A stretch of DNA of 64,000 nt. It comes from Reticulitermes speratus. Taxonomy: Eukaryota; Arthropoda; Insecta; Blattodea; Rhinotermitidae. The translations under genes and the position numbers were made by a program. Below are positions 1 to 11,900 of the stretch, piece after piece. Numbering within the stretch: position 1 is the stretch's first letter; every line of letters begins with the position of its first letter. Below the pieces are notes generated by a model. It ran no database searches, was not told the DNA's origin, and saw nothing but the letters and a program-made list of their open reading frames with translations. Location of the stretch: contig JAJKFL010000012.1 of NCBI GenBank assembly GCA_021186555.1, positions 19,975,711 through 20,039,710 on the forward strand, read 5' to 3'.

Positions 1-756
1 CTATAGCATCAGACATTCTGTGGTACCAATTAATTCCTCACAGTTAACCATAACATTATACTCCTTGGTTAGAACAACAATCATTTATAATGGCACAAAA
101 CAATCAGTCCCTTCCATGATGTTATAACATAGTTTGACCGTTTATGACTGAGCTAGCTCCTTCCTCACCACCACTGACGGTCAGATAACAAGGTGTCATC
201 ATGAGGAAACCCAGCTTGGAACCATTCTCAAGAGTTGTCAAGCCCAGAACGTCGAAGTCAATGAGGAAAAGAATAAGAATGTGTTCCAAGTGAAACACAG
301 TTACCCAAGAGGGTTTCCAAAATGTTCGATTCTGTTCAAAGCTGATGTGGCTCATCACCCAACAGTATTTTATCAGCCTTAATCATTACAAGGGCCTCAC
401 ACCTTACCAAACTATGCACATTTTATACAACCCCTCTCTCCAAAACCACCACTATTCATTTGCCATAACAAGTAATTTTAATCTCTAATAACTTCAGTAT
501 TCCAGGAACATTACTGTAATTCACTCTCCTCCCACTTGGAATGTCCCAGAAAACATTCAACCTCAGTGCACTGTTGTTTCTTACATCCCACTACAGGTGT
601 GCGCAAATCCTGGGTACCAGGTCGCGTAGGACACTAAATGTTGCACAGTAGAACCAAATATCTGCGGCTTTTCTATTATGGAACTTGCTTCATGTCAAGC
701 CTAGAATTTTAAGGCGACTCCAAAGACTTTTGGAAAATTCACGAACACATGCATTA

Positions 757-926
757 CAGTCAAACCCCCATATAGCACCACTATGTGTTCACAATGATTT
801 GTGGTGAATCAAAATACTGTATAATAGCAAATTTTTGTTCACAGGCTTCCATGGCTGCTAAGTAAGGGTGATGCTGCATGGGGGGGGGGGGGGGGGGGGG
901 GTGTATGCTAAATCAGAGTTTGACTG
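757..926. mobile_element. Short Tigger-like MITE candidate
   Basis: Ends CAGTCAAACCCCC and (reverse complement) CAGTCAAACTC. The left flank is TA; the right is CA. 170 bp, noncoding, includes a run of 22 G at 880-901. Confidence 0.6.
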
Positions 927-1190
927 CATTTCCCTGGGCTGTATGACAACTGTTGCAGGCAATTATTATGATTTTTAAAGACTACAGCACCATACTGAAT
1001 CATCTGTGACTAGGCTACAGGGGTCCAGCCAGCCTCCTATTCAATGGGCACCAGTGGTGTTTTCACCAGGGGTAAAGTAGCCGGGGTTTATTGTGATAAG
1101 AAAGATGTACCATATCAAATGTAAAACTAAGATCTCAATTATTTAACACAATGAATGCAACTGTATATTGTCATCTTTTATGATTATGAA

Positions 1191-1227
1191 GGCCTGAAGA
1201 TGGCCAAGGCGATCGAAACGTGTTGCC
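1191..1227 (+). ncRNA. Degenerate hammerhead-like motif
   Basis: GGC, then CTGAAGA (1194-1200), TGGCCAAGGCGATC, GAAA (1215-1218), CGTG, TT, GCC. Helix I is only 3 bp and helix II imperfect. Related by sequence to 52466-52509, so probably a decayed terminal repeat of the same element type. Confidence 0.35.
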
Positions 1228-2659
1228 CAAGTAATACAATCTGCTAAAAATACACAAAAAAGTTGTGTTGAGGGTATTAATTTCCTTCATATGTCCATGT
1301 AACACAATGGGATGCTTAACATAAAATTTTAAGTGCATTAAGCTTCCTTCTCCATGAGATTTCAGTAGTAATCATACCACTGAACAGTGAGATTCCTTCA
1401 CTCACTACACATCTTGATGTTTCTCTATTTTGACATGTTATAAAATGCAGCATAACCTATCCATATGGCCTGGCACTGAGAGGGTTAAATTATAGACTGT
1501 TTTTAGTACTGTATGTAATATTTTGCCACACTTGTGGAAATCAGTGCCAGACACTCCATTCACTCTCAACTTTCTCAATCTGTTAAGTATCAAATAATGA
1601 AATTATATCACACTGTAATTTTCTCTCAACATGAAAAATTCTCCATCACTTACAATGTGAAGGAAATATATGGTCCCATCTTTTCATCACAGCTTTCTCT
1701 GGTTACCTAATTTTTATCATGCCTGCAATATTCTACCTTTCTACACAGATACATAATACTGCCTTACCACATAATTATCCACCACCATGCAAAGTCAATG
1801 TTATCTATTTTACAATGTTTTTGTTGAAATAGTGCCTTTCCCCCCAAAAAGCTCAACAGTTTAACAAGCCTTGTGTCAATATGGAAATTACTGTGATTGA
1901 TATGAATATAAACCTCCTTCAATACACAAGCCGCATAATTAAGATATTGGAATATGCTAAAGCAAAATGTATGATGTAATGATGACCATAACCTTAGATC
2001 AATATGGTGCTGCATGAAAAGGAAAACCTTTGTCAAGCCTAACCTTACATTAATACTTACAAAATACTTATGCTGGAAGAAAATGTAATGGAAGAAATAC
2101 TCATGAACACATGAGATCACATTGGATCATGTACCAGAACAGTACCATGATAACAGGGAAGCAATGTTCCTAATTCTAAATTCCAGTGCTAATCACAGTT
2201 AACCCTTAAACACCAGCCTCTGTGCATCGTATGAGCTTTAATTCCTCACGTTGCCAGCGTCTTTGCATCATACGGCAGAAGTACATTTTAGGGGAATTTT
2301 AATATTTAAACTCCTCCATCCTAGGCAGTAGTGGGAATTTAAAGAAGTTAACAACCTTTCACTATTACAAACACAGCTCTAGTATGTAGCAATAAAAATA
2401 ACTGCAGCTTTGGATTTCCACATGCCTGCACAGCTAATGGAAGCCATGTTATGCTGATGCATAAGAGCAAATGCACTCTGCTATTTTCAACTCACCCAAC
2501 AACCTTCATGCTTTCTCCCAGCATATAAAAGTAACAGCTCCTGAAAGAGGGCTGCCACCACTTTTCTCAGTTATTGAAAATTCATGAACAGCAATAATTT
2601 AGACACAAAAATGTTGCAAGTTTAACCTACCATCTATACCAAATCTTCGGCAAAATTGG

Positions 2660-3160
2660 GACAAGTGTAATGATTCAAATTCAGTCAATGAGGAAAGAAT
2701 ACAGCCTGAGGGCAATCAAGAACAGGATGCTGAGAATGATATTTGAGCCCAAGAGGGATGAGGTAATGGGAGGACTGCAGAAAACTGCAAAATGAGAAGC
2801 TTCACTATTTGTACTCCTCACCAAGTATTATCTGGGTGATCAAATCAATCAAATCAAGAAAATTGAGATGGTGAGGCATGTGGCATGTATGGGAGAGAGA
2901 GAGAAGGGGACATAGAGGGTTCTGGTGAGGAAACTTGATGAAAGGAGACCACTTAGGAGACTGATGCATAGATGGGAGGATAACACAATGGATTTTAAAG
3001 ACAACAGTTGGGAGAGTGTGGAATAGACCGATCTGACTAAGGATAGAGGCAAGTGGTGGGCACTGTGAATGCAGCAATGAGCCTTTGGGTTCTGTAAACT
3101 GCAGGGGGTTTATTGACTAGCTGAGAAACTATCAATGTTTCAGCAAGCACTATGCTCCAC
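2660..3160 (+). mobile_element. LINE 3'-end fragment, same family as 24690-27617
   Basis: From GAGGAAAGAATACAGCCTGAG through AGGATGCTGAGAATGATATT, TACTCCTCACCAAGTATTAT, AGATGGGAGGATAACACAAT to the terminal TTGACTAGCTGAGAA and CTATGCTCCAC. Matches 27100-27600 in order with many substitutions. Confidence 0.75.
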
Positions 3161-3639
3161 ATAGTTAGATCCATGCAGCCATTATTATAATCACGGGGAG
3201 AGAGAGGAGGGGGAATTATGGACAAGCATACACTATATGCAGACCTGAATTTGCAGAAGTGAGCAAGTATGTTCTAATGGGAGATAAATATGTTATAAAT
3301 TCAATATTTGCTCTTTTATATAACTCCCTGGCCTAGATGGTCATTTATCACAGAAACATACGTATCTGCAGTCAATTACATGACAAATTATCACACAGCA
3401 GAAGAGTCAAATCAGTCCCAAATATGAGACAACACAGACTTTCAAGTGTTGGCTCCAATCAATCACAGACAATAAACCACAGTTGTGTACATACTAATAA
3501 GAAACAAATACAGGATGAATCACACTACTTGACAAATTTAATGAAACAGTGTGAAAATACAGAAAGCCAAATGACACAAAACCACTTTCACAATATGAGG
3601 AAACACTTCAGGTTTACCTACAGGTATTCAACATAAGCT

Positions 3640-3910
3640 CCCTTCATTACTCAGAAATGTCCCAACAGCAGCCTAATTCTTCCCACATTCACAGCGGCAT
3701 ATCTTGAGTCACCTTGTTTTACGCCTCTGTGATGCAATGCTGCAACTCACGAAGGGCAGTAGGCATCAAAGGAATGTACAGCACATCATTCACAAATCCC
3801 CGGAGACTAAAATCTAAAGTGTCAGATGTGGGGAATGTTGAGGGCCATGCAAGACTCCACATGACCAGTCTGTTTGCCAGGAAATATTTTGTTGAGATAG
3901 GCATGGACTT
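3640..3910 (-). pseudogene. C-terminal fragment of a Tc1/mariner-superfamily transposase
   Basis: On the minus strand: MWSLAWPSTFPTSDTLDFSL, RGFVNDVLYIPLMPTALREL, QHCITEA, stop. The pattern W-P-x-x-(S)PD-LT-(L)DF-LWG-(F)VKD-VY-PPMP-TLxEL is the block around the third catalytic Asp in a common insect transposase group. Here SPD has become TSD. More decayed matches continue to about 3640 (MWEEL), with stops. No 5' half recognised. Confidence 0.65.
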
Positions 3911-3976
3911 CTGTAGGGAAATGTGTTATGCCAGCAGCTGTGGCATCAAGTGATTTTCCTGTATCACAGAGGCAGC

Positions 3977-4129
3977 TAACCCTTCTGTGCTGGAATTAAA
4001 TGCCAATAGCAATGACGACTGGAATTTAAATGCCCCTTGCATAAGAGCAGATATACATACACGACATTCGGTGTTTTGAATATCACACTGTGCGTTACAC
4101 ACATAGTGTTTGGAGCCAAAGGGTTAATA
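3977..4129. mobile_element. Possible TTAA-type (piggyBac-like) MITE
   Basis: Left end CTAACCCTTCTGTGCTGG, right end (reverse complement) TTAACCCTTTGGCTCC. About 150 bp, noncoding. Related starts occur at 2201 (TTAACCCTTAAACACCAG), 30068 and 63902 (TTAACCCATTTGCTGACT). The class is inferred from TTAA and CCC(T/A)TT ends only. Confidence 0.4.
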
Positions 4130-4246
4130 AAGTGGACCAAGATGTGCTGCAGTGACTAAAGGAAGAATTACACTAACCATGGAAGAAGATCTGAGGAGTA
4201 TCAAATAAACTTATATCAAACACCTGTCTATACACACACATATATA

Positions 4247-4750
4247 CAACAGAACTCCTTTAATTGAGCACCCACAAGACTGGACAGGAGACAGATTATC
4301 AAATATTCTGAATTATCAAACAGTACCAATACTGACTTCAGCAATTACATGTAATTTTTTGTTAGTGCTCCTATACTAGAGCACAAAACCAACCAGAGTA
4401 TTCCATTTATATATCTCCTTCAGCTGTTGGTTCTGGGGCAACAGGTCACTTGCAAGCCGTCTAATTAATCCAAGTTTCTGTGTTAATATTACCGGCTTCT
4501 ACTTGCCAGACGGCTCCTTGCTTACTCATCCTGGGATCTTTGGAAGCCATTATAATAGTTTTATGGCCTCAATAAAGTACAGATAACAAAAGATAAAATC
4601 ACGGAATCACTACACATAGTGGATGTTACCAATGCCAAAACTTCTGGATGTGAGACTATTTACCTCAACTGATGAAATATCAGGATTCTGGAGTATTAGT
4701 TTCCAGTTTTTCACGTTATATTCACCGTGCAGGTTAAAGAAATTCTACTG
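4247..4750. mobile_element. Tigger-like non-autonomous element
   Basis: TIRs CAACAGAACTCCTTTAATTG and, from the right, CAGTAGAATTTCTTTAACCT, with TA on both sides (4245-4246, 4751-4752). 504 bp with no transposase frame. The inner text (GAGCACCCACAAGACTGGAC) is typical of diverged Tigger ends in animals. Confidence 0.7.
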
Positions 4751-6410
4751 TAACAGGTTCCTCCATACAGTGTATGCTAATGTATATATACTTATATGAC
4801 AGACCATCTTCACATAAAACTGGTTGCAGACTATTCCAAGTTCACTTATATAGAATGTTAAATTACAAAATTACTCAGTTTCATTCAATACATGATCAAT
4901 AATAATTTACATGCCTCTGGTTCAACAGGACAAGGTATTCAATGGTCAGAGATTATGTGAGGAAATATGGCAATGTTTCAACTCACTACCAAACTGTTTC
5001 CTCACATATGCAAGTAATTCACGTCATTACAGCTTTCTGTATTTCCACAGCATTTTACTGAAGCTGTCACACAGGTATTGACCCATAATGTAAATGACTA
5101 CAAATGTTTATTTCATAAAATAATTTTCCTACTCTTTTAGCCTAACTGCCTCACTGTATAATGAAAGACTGGTTTATGGCATCCTCATTTTGACACGTTC
5201 TCCCCAGCAGCCTTTGAACCAAACAGATTCTCAAGAAACCTGGTACCACAATGTCACCTTCATACTTTTCAATGTTATAACACCAACAATACCAACATGG
5301 CAGCTATGTCAACTTGTGCAGTAGGAGTGTCACTAGTGCCACTGCCAACAGATCTCAATACTTCATGTGGCACACAGCAGTGAAAAATATGCAACTGTTA
5401 TGACACTCTTTTGTGTGTGTGTGTGTGTGTGTGCATGAATGTTGTGTGCATGCACACAAATGGTGACAGCATAAAATCTATATCTAGCTTTAAGTTTGAT
5501 AGACATGTATGTATCTACTGAGAAGCGGTTCAGTTTTTACATGACTCCGTGTCCACGTAACACCATGGTTCTTGCAAAGCACAGATTCCTTTTGCAATAA
5601 TATGAGGAATTCTTTCAACTCACCTGAAAAAATGTTTTGCCTTTCTATGTTGTTATATCTTTCTCTAATCATTTTACAAGCCCAATTTACTTTGTTGTCT
5701 GACTCTGCCAAATACATGCCAATGCCATTTTTCCGTTTCTTTCTTTAGTTTCGTTGCCGAACTCCCCATCTTTAATCTGCCATTCATAACAATTTCTTAC
5801 TATATCTTCACTCTTCTGGGATGTTACACACTTTTACCCTTTGGGACCAATATGCTGTCCTGAAATGTTGGTAGTACCATGCTGCATAACATCCCAGAAT
5901 AGCGAAGACCTTAACTACACCATGATGGAAGCCTGACATCTCACAATTTGTTACTATATCATCATTCATGTGTAAAAAAGCACGGCCCATGCTTTGCTAC
6001 CATACACAGCACATTTCTTCTTTTCCTGTCTCTTCCTAATTCTCATTCAGCCACCCTGATTGTTGGACGCCTCAGCATCCTTGATATTTTCTTACAAAAC
6101 TTACAATGGATGATTTTGTCAATTTCTTCCCCCCTCCAGGCCACATATCTCAACACTGCACATCATTACAGATCCATGCAACATCTCATCAACCAACTAC
6201 TTCTTATGGGTTCAATTCCCCACTTAGAGGGGATTTGCTTTATGCAGCATTTTTTTGGTCCCAACTGACCACTGATAATGAGAAGCCCCTGTATCTGTTA
6301 CACAGACAGATCATAAATGTTACTGCAAATGCATGAAACATATGTCATGTGCTAACCATTAAAAACATGGCAATGGTGTCAAACTGGTGGGTGTATCTAA
6401 ACAACATAAG

Positions 6411-6935
6411 CAATGTACGTATAACATAACACTGAGGCCTGTTCCCGTAACCATTATTGCCATGGAAAAACAATAAGTATTAAATATTATGAGTGTGTGT
6501 CTGTATTCTTGTCTTCATTATCTGGCATTCAAATCACATCCTGTATGTACCCTGTTATACTGTCATCTGTGGCCTGGCTGGTTCTACCATATTTCTCAAC
6601 ATTATCTCATACATGGCATGATTTTCGGAAGAAAGTTACTGAACATAAAAAGTGTACTTTTATTTTCCTTACAACTTTTGTCTGAAACATTTGTCATTCT
6701 AAGAAGAATTCAACAAGGTATTACCATAAATGTACATATATATTCATGTAAAGTATCTGTTATTCTTGTCAGACTGTAATAAAACTTGAATTTTACTTGA
6801 CAGATTTTTTAAAAATCCTAAAATATCAAATTTCACGAAAATCTGTCCAGTGGCAGACGAGCTGTTCCATGCAGGCAGATAGACATGACAAAGCTACGAG
6901 TCACTTTTCACAATTTTGTGAACACGCCTAAAAAG
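6411..6935 (+). repeat. Unclassified dispersed repeat, copy A (uninterrupted)
   Basis: Begins GCAATGTACGTATAACATAA and ends near the CAGATAGACATGACAAAG segment plus CACGCCTAAAAAGTCAATG. It matches 8969-9462 plus 12381-12430 along its length with scattered substitutions. It has a GACAGA-type microsatellite near its 3' end and no visible coding capacity. The class is unknown to me. Confidence 0.75.
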
Positions 6936-7584
6936 TCAATGCAGCAGGAACCAGCACAATATGAATTATTATTAATTTATAGGAGCCCTGTCTTCAGATG
7001 TAATGCCTTGTAGCTTGGCTGACAGGTACCTATGTTTTGAAGGAATTTGTTCCCACCATCTTCAGAGCAGAAGAAAATTCAACCCTTAAGACAGAGCCAG
7101 CACATTCCTCCAAATCACATGGGCGTTACATCCCAGGACACAGCAATCTTCAAAGTCACCACCATAAAAATCTCACATTAATATATGTCCTAGTTCAACA
7201 GGACAAGAAATTGTGTGAGAAAATATGGCAATGTTTCAACTGACCAGCAAATTTCAGCCTTTTTAAATTCTGGCTGTTCAGCTACTTCATGCAGGCTCTC
7301 TACAGCAATGTAACGACAGCAGAACATGTGGATACATCACTTAACCTCACCCTAAATTACCTCTAAATTCGCTCTAAAGTCAACGTGCTAAATTCATACC
7401 TGTAAAACATCTACTCGCACAAAACCAAGACGAGCATGATGAAATGGTGATAAAATGATAGAAATGAAATAAGAAAGCAATGAACTGTTGATATAGTACA
7501 GAGTAAATATCCCAAAGGATCAACCCCCACCAAAACATAGAAACCCAGTAACCAGGCATGAAGACTGAAATTCTGTTAGCTTAC

Positions 7585-8923
7585 TTTTGACATCCTCTTC
7601 TGCAGAAGCCAACGATGAGTTCATATCTGGCTGGAACACATTAAGACGAGGATGTTTCTCTGGTGGAGCACCCAAGCGAAGGTCCACATCTCCTGTAGCA
7701 GCCACAGAACCAATTTCTGGACTGCGAGACTTGGCAGACAGGTTCCTTCTCACATAGTTGCGACCCTTGGGTAGCTTCACATCTTTGAACACACTGCCCT
7801 TTGCTGATGATGATTCTTCCCTCTGCTTGCCATTTGTACTGATGACCGGAGGAGGTGGTGGTGATGGGGAATCGCCCTCTGGCTCAGCGAAGATGTCGTA
7901 CTTAGTAGATGAAGAGCGATCACGGTCACGACCACGGCTCTTCTCCGCACCAACAGGACTCTTTGCTCGTTCTCGTTTATTATTACTGCTATTAGAGTTC
8001 CTACCCATCCCTGCAGATTCACTGCCAGGTTTACCTAACCCTTTCTTCCTCTCAGAAGATGATCTACTTGTAGCAACAGGTGAGGATTTCTTTTTATGAC
8101 TTTCTGTCTTGGAGGAAGGAGAGCTACTTTTACTACCAAATTCAGTATTCTCTTTATTTCTAACACTCTCTTCCTTTGTATCTCCTGTTTTGGGTGGTGG
8201 GCTATCTGTAAGATCAATCTTTATTATCTTAGGAAGAGGTTTGTTACGCGGTGGCTTTGTATTTCCATTACCACCACCTTTATTTTGTGTTTTGCGCTGT
8301 GATGAGGAAGGGGATGTAGAAGTCTTACCACCACCACTACTACTAGGACGGGATGGGGAAGATGGTGATGGAGAAGGGCCTCTCCCAGACAACTTGCCAC
8401 CCCCCTTACCAAAAACCCCACTACTAGTGGCAGATGTCCGCCCTTTGATATTACTATTACTTAAACCATGAACTTTATTACTTAGCAAACGAGGGTCTTT
8501 CTTACTGATTCCTCGAGTTTCTTTATTCATAATACCTTTATTGGCACAACCAAGATTGATTGTGATCTGAGGTTTGGGTTTGGCAGTCTCTAGTTTAACT
8601 GGTTCAAAGACAGAATCAGGTTCCTGCATATCCTCATCTTGTGGCTGAGCAGTGTTATTTTCTGAAACTGCATTAGACTGCAATTGCCTCGAAGCTAGCC
8701 GAGGATCTCTTGATCGCACATTAGGGTTGACTGCAGTTACTGCTGGTGCTGGAACTGGAAGAGGGCTGGTGCTTGATGATGATGTTGCAGCTGAAATCTT
8801 CGGTCTTGCTGCTGTGGTCACATTCATATCAGTCTTCAACTTGCTGTTCCCGAAAGCACTGCCACCTCTTGCAGGAGTAGCAGTAGCTGATTCAGGAACA
8901 GTTACTGATATTCTTTCAGAACT
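7585..8923 (-). CDS. PCF11: PCF11 coding exon 6: large low-complexity Ser/Lys/Pro exon
   Basis: 446 codons plus one base. Acceptor TTGGTTTTCAG|AGT; donor GTCAAAA|GTAAGC, phase 1. The frame stays open past the donor to 7520, but that tail is intron-like. Residues include two DPRL motifs ([20 protein letters not shown]), [19 protein letters not shown]-rich blocks and [20 protein letters not shown]. Compact Ser/Lys/Arg-rich disordered regions with DPR motifs are typical of the middle of animal PCF11. The open frame above the acceptor (to 9001) comes from intron and the repeat starting near 8969 and is not coding. Confidence 0.88.
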
Positions 8924-11900
8924 CTGAAAACCAAGTGAAGATTCTTTTAAGTCACCACTCAACAATACAGGCAATGTACATATAACATAACACTGAGGCA
9001 TGTTCGCGTAGCCATTGTTGCCGTGGAAAAGCGATAAGTATTACACATTCTGAGTGTGTGCCTGTAGCCTTAGTTATCCAGTATGCAATGTGCATGCACC
9101 ATATTATATTGTCATCTGTGGCCTCTCCGGCTCTACCATATTTTTCCACATTGTCTCACACATGGCATGATTTTTGGGAAAAAAGTTATTAAACATAAAA
9201 TGTGTGTTTTGATTTTCTCTACAACTTTTGTCTGAAACATTTCTCATTCTAAGAACTGAGCCAGATATTATCATAAATGTGCATAGGTCTTCATGTAAAG
9301 TACCCATTATTCTTGTTAGATTTTAATGAAACTTGAACTTTCTCAACAGGGTTTTGAAAAATTACTCAAATATCAAATTTTATGAAAATCTGTCCATTGG
9401 GAGCCGAGTTGCTCCATGCAGACCAACAGACACACAGACAGACAGACATGATGAAGTTAATACAGGTAGTTCTCGTTTTATGCAATTTCGTTTTGTGTGA
9501 TTCTGTTTTAACGCAACTGGAAAATTTACACTTTCAAATTTACACGATAATTTTCGGTTCAACGCAATTTGGCATAGATGATGCATGGTCGTGCTTATCT
9601 TCTGTAGGAGGCTAGCAGGAAGTGATGTCACTATCACGCCATCAGTCACGTGTATGGATTGATTACGTTGGTGATATAACCACACGGCTCATTTAGTTTC
9701 TTCTTCAACAGCACTGACTTTTCTTACCAATATGAGTGAAAAACGTAAATCTGTATCACCTAGTGCAATGCAAGTGAAAAATCGGCGAAAGACAATCGGT
9801 ATTGAAGATAGATTACATGTAATAAGCTGACTTGAAAAAGGTGAACGAATTGTTGATATAAGCCATAATGTTAAACTCACTCATAGTAGCGTACATACAA
9901 TTCGTGACAATGCTGATAGAATTAAAGAAAGTGCTAAGTCAGGAACTAAAATGTGTGTGTAGCAAGACTACCGCAGTCCTATCCTAATAAACTGTACCAA
10001 AAAACTATGGAAGTGAGTCTTACATTTTTATTGCATTAGAAATAAATAAATATATTGTATAGAAATGTATGTACGAGGGCTGTCCAAAAAGTATCCGACT
10101 ATATTTTTTCCCGCGGTAAGTAATGGCGAAAGGGTGGGGAAGCTGAGCGTAGTGGTAGAAGGGACTTTCATGCGCATGCGTGATTTTTTGCTGCCTCGCA
10201 ACACCGCCGGATGCGTCTGTCGCTGCCAGATAGCGAAGTGGTGTAACACGTGTTCGTCGCATTCTCGTTTCGCTCAAGATGACAGAATGTTTGGAGCAGC
10301 GATACTGCATCAAGTTTTGTCAGAAACTTGGGGATACCCAAGCGGAAACAATCTGCAAAATTCAGCAGGCTTTCGGTGATGATGCAATGGGGGTCACTCA
10401 AATTAAAGAGTGGTTCAACCGCTTTAAAGATGGCCGCATGTCGGCGGACAGTGACCAGTGTTCCGGGAGACCGTCAACGAGCCGAAATGCTGATGTCATT
10501 GACAAAGTGCGGACATTGATCATGGAGGACCGTTGCTTGACCGTCCGGGAAATTGCTGATGAGGTTGGGATCAGCAGAGGTTCCGCAAACAAGATTTTAA
10601 CTGAGGATGTGGGCATGCGAATAGTGGCGGCAAAATTTGTGCCCAAGCTGCTTTCGCCGGAGCAGCAACAACTCCGCCTTGAGGTCGCGCAGGACATGCT
10701 GGAGTGCGCCAACAGGGATCCTGAGTTCCTGAAGACTGTGATCACTGGTGATGAGTCGTGGGTGTAGGGATATGACCCGGAAACCAAGGTCCAGTCGTCA
10801 CAATGGAAGCATCCAACATCCCCGAGGCCCAAAAAAGCACGACACGTTCGGAGCAATGTGAAGGTGATACTGACTGTTTTCTTCGATTACCGGGGTGTTG
10901 TGCATCATGAGTACGCACCACTAGGCCAAACTGTTAATAAGGAGTACTACCAAGAAGTCCTCCGTCATCTTCGTGATGCAGTTCGGCGCAAGAGGCCGGA
11001 GCTGTGGGACGCACGCAACTGGCAGCTGCATAAGGACAATGCCCCAGCTCATTCATCACACCTGATCCAGGGTTTCCTGGCTAAGCACGGCATTCCGCAG
11101 GTTCGCCAGGCTCCCTACTGTCCTGACATGGCTCCTTGTGATTTCTGGCTGTTCCCGAGAATGAAGACACCGCTTAAAGGGTCCCGTTTTGACAGCCGTG
11201 AGGACATCATACAGAACGCGACAGCGCAGCTGCACACCATTCCAAAACAAGCCTTCCAGAATTGCTTCCAGCGATGGAAGGACCGCTGGGCTAAATGTGT
11301 GGAGTCACAAGGGGCCTACTTTGAAGGGGATTAGGTATTGTAACCACCCAGATACAGAACTTTTTTTTCCCGGCCCAAGGTCGGATACTTTTTGGACAGA
11401 CCTCGTAAACTGTATAGAAATGCATATATACTGTATATATAGTACATATATACCGTATATTCTCGAATCTAATCCGCACCCTTTTTACAGTTTTAGAGGG
11501 CTAAAAAATCAGATGCAGATTAGATTCGCGTGCGGATTAGATTCGCGGTCTAGAGCTGGATTTTGGAAAAATGATTGAGCTGCTGTATGTGCCGTAAGAA
11601 CAATACAATACAATAATCTATTATTTTATTATTTATTATTATAATTTATTATTCATCAGACTCGCCGTCATCACTCATAACTGAATCGTTATCTGTGCTC
11701 TCCACCCAGTCACTATCATCTTTATCTTCAACATCGTCCTCCCATAAATGTCATAGCTGCCTTGTGTTTCCGCCATAGTCGAACGTTGCTTTCATCAACT
11801 CCAAAAATTGCAGCGGCTTTGCGGTTTCCATTCTCCCTTGCGCACCGAATAACTTCAGTTTGAACTTTGCCGTATATGAGAGTCGTTTAGATTTCAGGCG

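Larger units (their letters stand above)
1..7584. other. PCF11 intron 6 (partial): noncoding, repeat-rich
   Basis: Follows the exon-6 donor and runs off the left edge. Apart from the listed MITEs, LINE tail, transposase fragment and repeats I see no exon. The PCF11 zinc-finger exons (CxxC and HLDWH-type motifs) were sought on the minus strand and not found. 5000-6400 holds only simple repeats and short repeat pieces. Confidence 0.6.

Noticed and set aside
880-901. G22 run as a functional G-quadruplex
   Set aside because: A bare homopolymer within a MITE; length is prone to assembly error and nothing nearby suggests a role.
1-7520. PCF11 C-terminal zinc-finger exons
   Set aside because: Looked for Cys-pair and HLDWH-type motifs on the minus strand and found none; they should be further left.
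7758-8471. Plus-strand open frames (113, 68 and 120 codons)
   Set aside because: Antisense shadows of PCF11 exon 6, whose Ser/Lys-rich codons leave few stops on the other strand.
8924-9001. N-terminal extension [18 protein letters not shown] on the PCF11 exon-6 frame
   Set aside because: It is intron plus repeat copy B; the acceptor TTGGTTTTCAG lies inside it, and the same bases occur in repeat copy A.
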